A stretch of 49,365 nt of DNA, from the IMG/VR virus record IMGVR_UViG_3300047171_000109, positions 1 through 49,365 of that record. One strand, written 5' to 3'. The stretch comes from a virus. The notes beneath the pieces are model-generated. The model did not search any database. It saw nothing but the letters and a program-made list of their open reading frames with translations, and had not been told where the DNA came from. Of the stretch, positions 40,271 through 47,228 are shown piece by piece. A program made the position numbers and the translations under genes. The first letter of the stretch is position 1. Each line of letters starts with the position of its first letter.

Positions 40271-41188
40271 ATGGCACGGCAAAGGCGGCACAAAGCGCCG
40301 GAACCGACGGCGACGGAAAGCGCGTGGATGGTGCTGGCGGTTATCGCGATCGTTGTGGTGCTGGCCGTCTATCACTGGTACGCGGCGCTCGACCCGGAGG
40401 TAAGAACGGCGCTGAACGCCGGCTTGGCCCTGATCGCATTCTTTGCCGTCGTTTTTGGCGTGGCCTCGCTGTTGAAGCGCCCAAAACGTGGCCAGAAGCT
40501 TTCTATCCCGCCCGCCATGCCGCCGCCGCAAGCTGTGCCGTTCGAAATCATGCAGCCGGCTGTGCAGCAGCCCTTCGGCCACAAGGGCATCGCGGCGCCC
40601 GCGCGCGCGCCGCCGCCGGGCGTGATCAACGTCAGCGGTGCGCCGGAAATCCTGCTCATTCACCGCAACCGGGCCGGGCGCTACGTGGCGCGCCAGGTCA
40701 CCGTCTACACGGTTCGGCTGCGCGCGCCGGCGTTTACCCAGATCGAATCGATCGAGGGGAACTGCCACGCCACCAACAAAATCCAAACCTTCGACGGCGC
40801 CCATTGCCGCAGGTTCATCGACATGGAAACGGGAAACGATATCCCGAATTTCATCGCGTGGGCACGGGCGCCGGAAGGCGCGGACAGCCTTTCCGATACC
40901 GATGCCGGCGATTCCACGCTGGCCATCACAAAGGCGAACTGCGACGTTCTCCTGCGCTACAAAGACAGTGCCGGCCACGCGACCGAGAGGCTGATCACCA
41001 TCAAATCGGTAGACGGCCACTACACGAGGGCCGGCGAGCCGCACGTGGACGTTCTGCATGCCTACTGCCATTTGCGGAACATGCCCCGCAGCTTTGTGTG
41101 GGACCGCGTGATTACGATGGCAGACGCGTCTACGGGGGAAATCATCGACAGTCCCGCAGAGTGGCTGGGGATTGCGCGCGGCCATTAA
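40271..41188 (+). CDS. Membrane-anchored protein with two WYL-like modules
   Basis: ATG 40271 with GGAGGCGGGG gives 305 residues. Two hydrophobic segments lie at about 19-37 (WMVLAVIAIVVVLAVYHWY) and 47-68. A Pro-rich linker leads to two similar soluble units: about 126-190 (EILLIHRNRAGRYVARQVTV, later CRRFIDMETGNDI) and about 225-290 (DVLLRYKDSAGHATERLITI, HVDVLHAYCHLRNMPRSFVW, DRVITMADASTGEI). The second fits the WYL-domain pattern (Y...G...R.I.P...., AYC.LR..R.F...RI). WYL domains sense ligands and are common in phage-defence regulators. The gene runs rightward between Cro and CII and converges on cro, overlapping it by four bases. Confidence 0.66.
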   Translation: MARQRRHKAPEPTATESAWMVLAVIAIVVVLAVYHWYAALDPEVRTALNAGLALIAFFAVVFGVASLLKRPKRGQKLSIPPAMPPPQAVPFEIMQPAVQQPFGHKGIAAPARAPPPGVINVSGAPEILLIHRNRAGRYVARQVTVYTVRLRAPAFTQIESIEGNCHATNKIQTFDGAHCRRFIDMETGNDIPNFIAWARAPEGADSLSDTDAGDSTLAITKANCDVLLRYKDSAGHATERLITIKSVDGHYTRAGEPHVDVLHAYCHLRNMPRSFVWDRVITMADASTGEIIDSPAEWLGIARGH

Positions 41189-41457
41189 GCGGCGATCTCC
41201 TTCGCAGGAGCGCGGCGATTGGACGCCAGTTTGGCAAGATCGCTCGCGGATGCACCGATGATGTTCCGACGATACGCAGCCTGTTCGATACCGGCCCAGA
41301 ACTCCGGCGGAATGAAACGCCGATGCCGCCACACACGCACACGGGACAGCTTGACGCCGACGTCCACGGCGAAATCGGCGTCGCTCGGCCAAAGGCGAAT
41401 GATGTCGGCTAACGTCTCCATATCGAGAGAATTGCGCAACGCAATTGATTTGTCCAT
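41185..41457 (-). CDS. Cro-like repressor
   Basis: A 90-residue protein from ATG 41457, MDKSIALRNSLDMETLADII, then VDVGVKLSRVRVWRHRRFIP, an HTH of the YdaS/Cro type in which the recognition helix precedes an RxxIP turn. It starts 57 bases from the divergent CI gene and has operator 41431-41445 inside its first codons. It would drive the lytic choice by repressing CI and is read leftward, toward CII and replication genes. Confidence 0.72.
   Translation of the reverse strand: MDKSIALRNSLDMETLADIIRLWPSDADFAVDVGVKLSRVRVWRHRRFIPPEFWAGIEQAAYRRNIIGASASDLAKLASNRRAPAKEIAA
41431..41445. promoter_or_regulatory. Operator ATTGCG-N3-CGCAAT in the cro gene start
   Basis: ATTGCGCAACGCAAT, six-base arms with a three-base centre. 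The same form occurs at 42632-42646 and 42665-42679, so this is the best candidate for the CI/Cro recognition site. It lies in the first codons of cro and in the path of leftward transcription. Confidence 0.78.
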
Positions 41458-41477
41458 GCCCAAATGCGGGCATCCCC

Positions 41478-41492
41478 ATTGCCTTACGCCGG
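41478..41492. promoter_or_regulatory. Degenerate operator overlapping the CI promoter
   Basis: ATTGCCTTACGCCGG shares eleven of fifteen bases with the perfect operator at 42665-42679. It covers a weak -35 (TTGCCT, 41479-41484). A -10-like TACGAT (41501-41506) follows 16 bases later, only eight bases before the CI ATG. A third imperfect inverted word, ATGCGGGCAT, lies at 41464-41473. Confidence 0.5.
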
Positions 41493-41514
41493 GCGGGGAT
41501 TACGATGTGAAATC

Positions 41515-42189
41515 ATGAAGCTATCCAAACCGAATGAGCGGCTTCGTTACGCCCGAGAGAATGCTGGCTACCTTACGCCGAAAGCCTTTTCGAGCGCGCA
41601 CGACATCCCGCAGCCGACCTATCACCTGCACGAAAGCGGGCGCCGCGCGATATTGCCGGCCGTGGCCAGTAAGTATGCCGAGGCGCTGAATTGCTCGGCC
41701 AGCTGGATTCTCACAGGAGAAGGCGACCCACCGGAACCGCCGGAGCCGATCGCGCCGCCGCCGCCGTTCCGCATAGCCGAACTCGACGTCCGGGCGTCGG
41801 CCGGCGCCGGCGGAAACGCGCTTCGGATCGACAATCTTTCGACCGAAACCGAAATCTGGCAGGTGCCGCAGGACTTCATGCGCGCGCAGACGACGGCGAG
41901 CCCCGACAATATCCGGATCATCCGGATTTATGGCGATAGCATGGCACCTTTATTTCAGCCCGGCGACCGTGTGTTGGTGGACCTGAGCGACGTGAAGCCT
42001 AGCCCCGCCGGCGTCTTCGTTCTGTGGGACGGCCTCGGGATCGTGGTTAAGAGGGTGGAATTCGTCCCCTATTCGGCGCCGCCGACCGTCAAGCTGATGA
42101 GCGCGAATGCAGACTATGCCACCTATGAAAGGCCGCTGGCCGATATCCACATCAATGGGCGGGTGATCGCAAAATGGCAGTGGACATGA
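41515..42189 (+). CDS. CI-type repressor with S24 peptidase domain
   Basis: A 224-residue protein. The N-terminal HTH is MKLSKPNERLRYARENAGYL to PQPTYHLHESGRR. A Pro-rich linker (70-85) leads to DVRASAGAGG, with Ala96-Gly97 as the likely autocleavage bond. The S24 core has YGDSMAPLFQPGDRVLVD (Ser142 nucleophile) and GIVVKRVEF (Lys179). RecA-stimulated self-cleavage would induce the prophage (family knowledge). There is no Shine-Dalgarno, and the promoter candidate puts the transcript start next to the ATG, so the mRNA may be leaderless. Confidence 0.88.
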   Translation: MKLSKPNERLRYARENAGYLTPKAFSSAHDIPQPTYHLHESGRRAILPAVASKYAEALNCSASWILTGEGDPPEPPEPIAPPPPFRIAELDVRASAGAGGNALRIDNLSTETEIWQVPQDFMRAQTTASPDNIRIIRIYGDSMAPLFQPGDRVLVDLSDVKPSPAGVFVLWDGLGIVVKRVEFVPYSAPPTVKLMSANADYATYERPLADIHINGRVIAKWQWT

Positions 42190-42632
42190 AGGTGTGGCTG
42201 GTGGCCGGGCTGGTCGCGTTCGGCCACCAGGCGGCCTCCGAGACGTTGGGCGAGCGTCTTTTCAAGTGCCGGCAGATGAACGCGGACACCGATCGGCTAA
42301 CCTGCTATGATCAGGCCATCGACGCCGGCGAGCGCGCCGCGAACGACGCTCGAAAAGGCGAAACCGTAGCCGGCGAGTGGGATGGAAACGGCCTTACCGT
42401 CACCCGGCCATTTCATATTTCAGGGCCGTGGGAGCTGCGCTGGACGTCGGAGGATGGATTTTTTGCCGTCCTCAAAAGCCCCAGCGGCGAGACCATTGAC
42501 GCCCTTGCCGAGCAAAGTAAGGGCGGAGACGGCCATACCTACGTGCCGAAAGGCGGCGATTATACCCTTGAGATACACGGGTTCGGCGAGTGGCACGCAC
42601 AGGCAGTGGTAGTGTCAAAGTTATCCAGGTGA
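42186..42632 (+). CDS. Periplasmic protein coupled to CI (VasI/TagO-like N-terminus)
   Basis: ATG 42186 overlaps the CI stop (ATGA) and gives 148 residues. MKVWLVAGLVAFGHQAASET is a signal peptide. RLFKCRQMNADTDRLTCYDQ carries the C...DRLxCYD motif of small VasI/TagO-type periplasmic proteins. The C-terminal part WELRWTSEDGFFAVLKSPSG and later GGDYTLEIHGFGEWHAQAVV is a beta-sandwich-like unit. Because it is co-transcribed with the repressor it would be made in every lysogen: superinfection exclusion or envelope modification is a reasonable guess but not shown. Confidence 0.62.
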   Translation: MKVWLVAGLVAFGHQAASETLGERLFKCRQMNADTDRLTCYDQAIDAGERAANDARKGETVAGEWDGNGLTVTRPFHISGPWELRWTSEDGFFAVLKSPSGETIDALAEQSKGGDGHTYVPKGGDYTLEIHGFGEWHAQAVVVSKLSR

Positions 42633-42646
42633 TTGCGTAGCGCAAT
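42632..42646. promoter_or_regulatory. Operator ATTGCG-N3-CGCAAT (right cluster, copy 1)
   Basis: ATTGCGTAGCGCAAT, perfect six-base arms, immediately after the stop of the CI-coupled gene. It is 21 bp from the centre of the next site, two helical turns, so two repressor dimers could bind on the same face. Confidence 0.78.
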
Positions 42647-42652
42647 TTCCCT

Positions 42653-42679
42653 ATTGCGTATCGGATTGCGTTACGCAAT
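42653..42679. promoter_or_regulatory. Operators copy 2 (half) and copy 3, with rightward early promoter
   Basis: ATTGCGTATCGGATT (42653-42667) has one good half; ATTGCGTTACGCAAT (42665-42679) is perfect with seven-base arms. A promoter is visible in the same bases: -35 TTGCGT (42654-42659), 17-base spacer, -10 AATAGT (42677-42682). CI bound here would shut off the rightward operon that begins at 42716. Confidence 0.62.
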
Positions 42680-42715
42680 AGTTGGCCATCGCACCCAAGC
42701 GATGGAGCGCACCCT

Positions 42716-43027
42716 GTGGCCGACCCGCTTTCCCGGATCATTCCGGCCGACATCCTGATCTTTATGGGCCGCGACCAGGTGGCGCGGCATCTGTTGCGGG
42801 CGGCGCCTGATGTCCACGGCCTTCTGCGCGGCGTGACGGCCGGCGTGCTTACGCACCCACAAGCCACCTCCGATGCCGCGCTGATCCTGGCCGATCACCT
42901 TCGGGAGCTGCTGGCCAACAGTTTTGCGCCCAAAAGCCGGGAGGGCGTGGGTCTGCAGGCGCTGATCGACATTCTCACCGAGGCGGCGCCCTTTCTGCGC
43001 AACGGCGCCCAGGCGGTGCCGCGGTGA
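42716..43027 (+). CDS. First gene of rightward early operon, unknown
   Basis: A GTG at 42716 with a GGAG-type Shine-Dalgarno gives 103 residues, MADPLSRIIPADILIFMGRD, then a helical core (VARHLLRAAPDVHGLLRGVT) and a hydrophobic stretch SDAALILADHLRELLANSF. No family is recognised. It is the first gene after the right operator cluster and is likely to be expressed early. Confidence 0.55.
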   Translation: MADPLSRIIPADILIFMGRDQVARHLLRAAPDVHGLLRGVTAGVLTHPQATSDAALILADHLRELLANSFAPKSREGVGLQALIDILTEAAPFLRNGAQAVPR

Positions 43028-43296
43028 TGCCCGGCGGCCCCCTTCTCAGCCCGCCGGGCATTGTTTTCAGCACACGTGTGACGCCGCGCGCCGTGCTGGT
43101 CGACCTGACCGGCTTTGGCGCGGCGCAACCGGTGCTCGCCACGGTGGTTGAGGAGTTCCGCGTGGCCGATGCGCTGTATGCCTGCGCGGTGACGTTCGCC
43201 AACGGCGACACGCTGCGCTGCAGCCCGAACATGGTGATCGAGATTGCCGGTCTCGGCAACGTGGTGCCGCTGCGCCGCCCCCGCGCGGCGCAATAG
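43027..43296 (+). CDS. Small early protein
   Basis: The ATG at 43027 overlaps the preceding stop by one base and gives 89 residues, MPGGPLLSPPGIVFSTRVTP, with TRVTPRAVLVDLTGFGAAQP and CAVTFANGDTLRCSPNMVIE. It looks like a small beta-rich protein with an N-terminal helix; no match recalled. Confidence 0.48.
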   Translation: MPGGPLLSPPGIVFSTRVTPRAVLVDLTGFGAAQPVLATVVEEFRVADALYACAVTFANGDTLRCSPNMVIEIAGLGNVVPLRRPRAAQ

Positions 43297-43299
43297 AAG

Positions 43300-43509
43300 A
43301 TGCCGCCGCAGATCACCTGGAATGGCGATTTCACCCGCGGCACCACGCCGGCCGGCCACCTGGTGGCCGTTCTGCGCACCCGCAGCGGCCTGCGCACCTG
43401 CGCAATAAAAATGCCGCCCGGCGGCGACATCGTCGAACTTTACAGCACCGCCCGCGACGATTGCGAAGCGCGGCTGGTGGCGGAGGAGCTTGTTCAATGG
43501 CCAGCCTGA
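43300..43509 (+). CDS. Small early protein
   Basis: A 69-residue protein, MPPQITWNGDFTRGTTPAGH, four bases after the previous stop. It is hydrophilic with an acidic C-terminus. The end overlaps the following zinc-ribbon gene by 13 bases. Unknown function. Confidence 0.45.
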   Translation: MPPQITWNGDFTRGTTPAGHLVAVLRTRSGLRTCAIKMPPGGDIVELYSTARDDCEARLVAEELVQWPA

Positions 43510-43817
43510 TAAAATGCGTTGGTTGTCACAGAGAGTTTCCGGCGCGCGATGGGTTTGTCCGCGGGCTTTGTCCCATGTGCGTAAAAATAGGCATGACCTT
43601 TGAAGAACTGCCTCCCGACGCGCCGAGCTTCGCCCGCGCGATACCCATTGGCGAACTTGCTTCGGCCTGCTTGCGGAAACTGGCACTGAACCATCTCATC
43701 CTTATGCAAGACCGCGTGCCGCCCGGCGTGAATTTTCTCGACGACGCAATCGAAGCGCTCGATATCGCCGACAAGCTGCAGGGAAGCGAACCGCGTTCGC
43801 CGGGGGCTGCGCCATGA
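43497..43817 (+). CDS. Zinc-ribbon protein
   Basis: The ATG at 43497 gives 106 residues. KCVGCHREFPARDGFVRGLCPMC is a CxxC...CxxC zinc-ribbon near the start; the rest is helical and acidic (PPDAPSFARAIPIGELASA). Its stop overlaps the ParB-like start (ATGA). A variant palindrome GCGAACCGCGTTCGC (43786-43800) lies at its end. Such proteins may be DNA or RNA-binding adaptors. Confidence 0.55.
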   Translation: MASLIKCVGCHREFPARDGFVRGLCPMCVKIGMTFEELPPDAPSFARAIPIGELASACLRKLALNHLILMQDRVPPGVNFLDDAIEALDIADKLQGSEPRSPGAAP

Positions 43818-45586
43818 GCGCCACGGCCACGGCCGCCGCGTTTTGGGACGCGTTCGATCGGCTTGCCGGCGACGTTCCCATCACGCAGATCGAAACCGAA
43901 TCGGGCCTCGGCCGCGGCACGCTTTCCAAGGCGCGCGCGGCCGTTACCGTGCCCGGCTCGCTTTCCACGCTGATGGCGGTGGCGCAGCGTTTTGGCGTGG
44001 CGCCGGCGGCGCTGCTGCCCGATTTGGCCGGCGCGCCGCAAACGCCGGATGCAGCCTCGATCTGCGAAATCCAACTCGGCTGCATTCGCGCCAGCGCACT
44101 GAACCCGCGCCGCAGTTTTGACGACGACGCGATCGCGGAGCTGGCAGAAAGCATCGCGGCGCAAGGGCTTTTGCAAAACCTCGTCGTTCGCAAGGATCCT
44201 GATCAGCCGGAACTCTACTGGGTGGTGGCCGGCGAACGCCGTTCGCGTGCGCTGGCGAAGCTGCGGGCCGAAGGCCGGCTGCCGGCCGATCTCGCCGCCA
44301 ACGGCATCCCGTGCCGCATCATCACGCTCGACGATGAGGAGCATGTGGCGCTGGCGCTGGTGGAAAACCTCCAGCGCGAGGATGTCAACCCGATGGAGGA
44401 GGCAGAGGCGCTCGATCGCCTGCACCGCGCAAACCCCGAAAAATGGACCACGAAATTCCTGGCCGAACGAATCGGCAAAACCCAGCGCTTCGTCCAGCAG
44501 CGCCTGGCGCTGGCCGCGAAACTTCCCGACGACGCGAAAGATGCTTTGCGTGGTGGCCGCATTACGATCGAACAGGCCCGCGTGATCGCCAGCGCGCCGG
44601 CCGAGGAGATGGATGACGTCATACGCCGCGCGGTGGACCATCAGATTCCGGCCAAGCACCTCGCGCTCGACGTTAGCCATTCGTTTTTCCCCGCCAAATT
44701 TGCTCTGTTCGATGTCGCCACGTGCGGGTTGGAAACCTGGACCGATCCAAACACGGATGAGGTTTTCTTCCCCGATTTCGACACGGCCATGGCGCTGCAG
44801 GAAGCCAAGGTGAACGAGAAGCAGCAGGCCTATCTCGACGCCGGCGCCGATTTTGTAGAAATCGTGGAATATTTTGTCCCGAGCCATTACCCCGAAGGCG
44901 GCAAAGGCGTTGTGATCTGCTGCGACAATGACGGCGAGGTGTCGATATTCGAGAATCGGCGCCGCGCCGAAGATGTGGCCGCCGGCAAAAGCGAAGCGGC
45001 AGCGCCAAAAGTATCCCATTGGGAAGCAGCGCCAAAAGTATCCCATTGGGAAGCAGCGCCAAAAGTATCCCATTGGGAAATCGAGGCTCGATACCGCGCG
45101 CAATGTGCCGACGCAGCCAGAAAACTGGTGGCGAAGCTGGGCCCGACGTTGTCGCCCACCGATGCGATCGCGCTGTTTCTCTACGGCCTGGCACTACCCG
45201 CCGTTTCCGCCACCAAAAATTATGGCGCCAACGCGGAAGGCCCCGATCAGAAAGCGCTATTCAACGAACTGCGCAGTTTCAAGCTGGGCGACCCCGCGGC
45301 GTTCAAGCACGTGCGCGATTGCGATCTGCCCCTGATGGACAAGGCCTTCAGCCAGGCCGTCGCCGCCATGATCCACGTGGGCACCACCATCAGCCCTGCC
45401 CTGCTGGTGTTGGCGCAGCGGCACAAGATCGCCGTGCCCGCCATTCTGCGCCACACCCCCAAGCAAAAGGCCGAGGCGCTGAAGCGCATCGAGCAGGATC
45501 TGCTGGGCCAGACCGATCTGGAAGATGGCGTCGCCGCCAAAAAGGCCGCGGCCGCCACGGAGGAACCGGAGGATGAGGCCGCATGA
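43814..45586 (+). CDS. ParB-like protein with N-terminal HTH and internal triple repeat
   Basis: A 590-residue protein. The N-terminus (TQIETESGLGRGTLSKARAA) is an extra HTH. The ParB/Srx core follows: ALNPRRSFDDDAIAELAESI, VVAGERRSRALAKL, RIITLDDEEHVALALVENLQ, REDVNPMEEAEALDRLH and a second HTH at about 205-245 (TKFLAERIGKTQRFVQQRLA). Residues 396-422 are three perfect copies of AAPKVSHWE. The C-terminal 160 residues are helical. No ParA is encoded. ParB proteins bind parS sites and hydrolyse CTP; here a role in partition, replication or regulation is open. One dispersed palindrome (44232-44246) is inside the gene. Confidence 0.78.
   Translation: MSATATAAAFWDAFDRLAGDVPITQIETESGLGRGTLSKARAAVTVPGSLSTLMAVAQRFGVAPAALLPDLAGAPQTPDAASICEIQLGCIRASALNPRRSFDDDAIAELAESIAAQGLLQNLVVRKDPDQPELYWVVAGERRSRALAKLRAEGRLPADLAANGIPCRIITLDDEEHVALALVENLQREDVNPMEEAEALDRLHRANPEKWTTKFLAERIGKTQRFVQQRLALAAKLPDDAKDALRGGRITIEQARVIASAPAEEMDDVIRRAVDHQIPAKHLALDVSHSFFPAKFALFDVATCGLETWTDPNTDEVFFPDFDTAMALQEAKVNEKQQAYLDAGADFVEIVEYFVPSHYPEGGKGVVICCDNDGEVSIFENRRRAEDVAAGKSEAAAPKVSHWEAAPKVSHWEAAPKVSHWEIEARYRAQCADAARKLVAKLGPTLSPTDAIALFLYGLALPAVSATKNYGANAEGPDQKALFNELRSFKLGDPAAFKHVRDCDLPLMDKAFSQAVAAMIHVGTTISPALLVLAQRHKIAVPAILRHTPKQKAEALKRIEQDLLGQTDLEDGVAAKKAAAATEEPEDEAA
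44999..45079. repeat. Three perfect 27-bp tandem repeats inside the ParB-like gene
   Basis: Copies at 44999-45025, 45026-45052 and 45053-45079 are identical. Each encodes nine residues and contains TCCCATTGGGA, an 11-bp near-perfect palindrome. Their perfect identity suggests recent expansion or a conserved DNA role, since iterons inside an initiator gene are known from lambda O. Confidence 0.95.
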
Positions 45587-45831
45587 ACCGCGAGCATCTC
45601 AAACCATTCCGCGTGATGCTGGAGGCCGGCAATATGCTGCGCGGCTTCGACAGTTTCCGCGGCGCCAATATTTTCGCGCGCCGCGCCGCGCGCAAAGGCA
45701 CCGCCGGCGACATCACCATTTTAAGCCGCGCCGGCAAAATCCTGGCCACCACGTCGCGCGACGCCGGCGACCGCGTATGGACCGACCACACGAACGGCAT
45801 GCGCCCCCCCCTACGCCGCTTCGTGCGGTAG
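45583..45831 (+). CDS. Small early protein after ParB-like gene
   Basis: Overlaps the ParB-like stop (ATGA). 82 residues, MNREHLKPFRVMLEAGNMLR, with AGDITILSRAGKILATTSRD. Basic overall, possibly nucleic-acid binding, but no family recognised. Confidence 0.48.
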   Translation: MNREHLKPFRVMLEAGNMLRGFDSFRGANIFARRAARKGTAGDITILSRAGKILATTSRDAGDRVWTDHTNGMRPPLRRFVR

Positions 45832-45835
45832 AAGC

Positions 45836-46300
45836 GTGAAACCCCTGCCCGGCATGATCGACCTGTTCGGCGCCCCGCCACGCCCGGCCACGCGGCCGAA
45901 AACGCCAGCCATCACCGCGCCGGCGGCGGCGCGTCTGCCCACGCTGATCGACATACGCGGCGATCGGCCGCCGGCATGGGAGCAGCTGGTGTGCGCCGAC
46001 GGCTTCAAACCCGCGCCGCGTATCATCGTGGCACGCAACTGGACGGGCGTGGTGATCGAGGATCTCTCGCACCCGCGCCTCGGCCGAAAGTTTCTGCACA
46101 GCGACGGCACGATCCAGGATGTGGCGCGCGACACCGCCCACTACCTCACCGTGTTCATGACGGCGGATGAGGCCCGCGCCCTGCACATCCGCTTTCCCCT
46201 GGTCCACGCCGGCGCCGCCGGCACTGATGCCGCGCGCTTCCGCCTGGCCGAACCCGGCGAGGATGCCCCGCTTACCATCAAATTGCCGGAGGGAATGTGA
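45836..46300 (+). CDS. Unknown 154-residue early protein
   Basis: A GTG at 45836 gives a protein beginning MKPLPGMIDLFGAPPRPATR, with a Pro/Ala-rich N-terminus and a core NWTGVVIEDLSHPRLGRKFL and HYLTVFMTADEARALHIRFP. An in-frame ATG at 45854 is an alternative start. It ends at the start of the ASCH gene with a coupled GTG. No family recognised. Confidence 0.5.
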   Translation: MKPLPGMIDLFGAPPRPATRPKTPAITAPAAARLPTLIDIRGDRPPAWEQLVCADGFKPAPRIIVARNWTGVVIEDLSHPRLGRKFLHSDGTIQDVARDTAHYLTVFMTADEARALHIRFPLVHAGAAGTDAARFRLAEPGEDAPLTIKLPEGM

Positions 46301-47022
46301 GCCACACATGCCCCGCCGATGGCTGCGCGATCGTGGTGACCGACCACATGCTGATGTGCCGGCCGCACTGGTTCGCGCTGCCGCGGCCGCTGCGCGACGC
46401 GATCTACGACACGTATCGCCGCGGCCAAGCGGCCGGCACCCATCCCACGCGCGATTATGTCGCCAACGTGCAATCCGCCCGCGACTATCTGCGCCAGGCG
46501 GCCGGCAACGCGCCTGCTGTGGCCGATGGCGTGGCGATGCCGGCCATCACCATCTGGCAGCCCTGGGCGAGCCTGATTGCCGCCGGCTGCAAGCCATTCG
46601 AATTCCGCAGCTGGCAGGCGCCAAGAACGCATCACGGCAAGCGCATCGCCATCCACGCCGGCGCCCGCGCCGCGAGCCGCAATGAGGTGCGCGATCTTAT
46701 CCTGCGCCTGCAATCCTCAGCCTGGCGCGAAACCGGACTGGTGCGCGAGCCGGCGATCGCGCTGCTGGAGAACGCGCTGGCCGCCCTGCCGGCGATGCCA
46801 CGCAAGGCGGTTATCTGCACCGCCCAGCTCGGCACGCCCATGCGCAACGGCGACATGGAGCGCGCCCTCGGCCTGCCTGTGGTCAACGACAGCGACCGCG
46901 ATCAGCACACGATGTGGGGCTGGCCACTCACCGACATCCGCCCGCTCGATCCCACAATCCCTGCCAGCGGCAGCCAGGGATTTTTCCCAGTCACGGTGCC
47001 GCGGAGCCATGCCGAGCCATGA
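46297..47022 (+). CDS. Zinc-finger plus ASCH domain protein
   Basis: A GTG at 46297 overlaps the preceding stop and gives 241 residues. An N-terminal zinc module (CPADGCAIVVTDHMLMCRPH) spans residues 5-25. The ASCH fold follows at about 85-240: ITIWQPWASLIAAGCKPFEF, KRIAIHAGARAASRNEVRDL, KAVICTAQLGTPMRNGDMER and SGSQGFFPV. ASCH domains resemble PUA RNA-binding folds and occur in phages; some degrade or bind RNA (family knowledge). The fusion of a zinc finger with ASCH suggests nucleic-acid targeting. Confidence 0.76.
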   Translation: MSHTCPADGCAIVVTDHMLMCRPHWFALPRPLRDAIYDTYRRGQAAGTHPTRDYVANVQSARDYLRQAAGNAPAVADGVAMPAITIWQPWASLIAAGCKPFEFRSWQAPRTHHGKRIAIHAGARAASRNEVRDLILRLQSSAWRETGLVREPAIALLENALAALPAMPRKAVICTAQLGTPMRNGDMERALGLPVVNDSDRDQHTMWGWPLTDIRPLDPTIPASGSQGFFPVTVPRSHAEP

Positions 47023-47228
47023 AAATCACCAGCCCTGCGCCCGGTTATTTCGGGCCGCCTATTTTGCCCTCACCGCTCGACGATGCCGTAGAGTGCCGCG
47101 CCTTCGCACAGGAAGTCGCCCGCGCCTGCGCCGTTCTGCACAACGATCAGATACCCGACAAGGAAGCCCGCGGCCGCGCGATGAGTGCGCTGAGTATGGC
47201 CTTATCGAAACTGGGAGACGCGCCTTGA
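47019..47228 (+). CDS. Small helical protein
   Basis: ATG 47019 overlaps the ASCH stop (ATGA) and gives 69 residues, MKITSPAPGYFGPPILPSPL, then a helical segment ECRAFAQEVARACAVLHNDQ and RAMSALSMALSKLGDAP. The longer frame from 46914 is a shadow over ASCH. Unknown function. Confidence 0.5.
   Translation: MKITSPAPGYFGPPILPSPLDDAVECRAFAQEVARACAVLHNDQIPDKEARGRAMSALSMALSKLGDAP

Noticed and set aside
43024-43296. GTG at 43024 as start of the second rightward gene
   Set aside because: The ATG at 43027, next codon, overlaps the previous stop in the TGATG form used repeatedly in this prophage.
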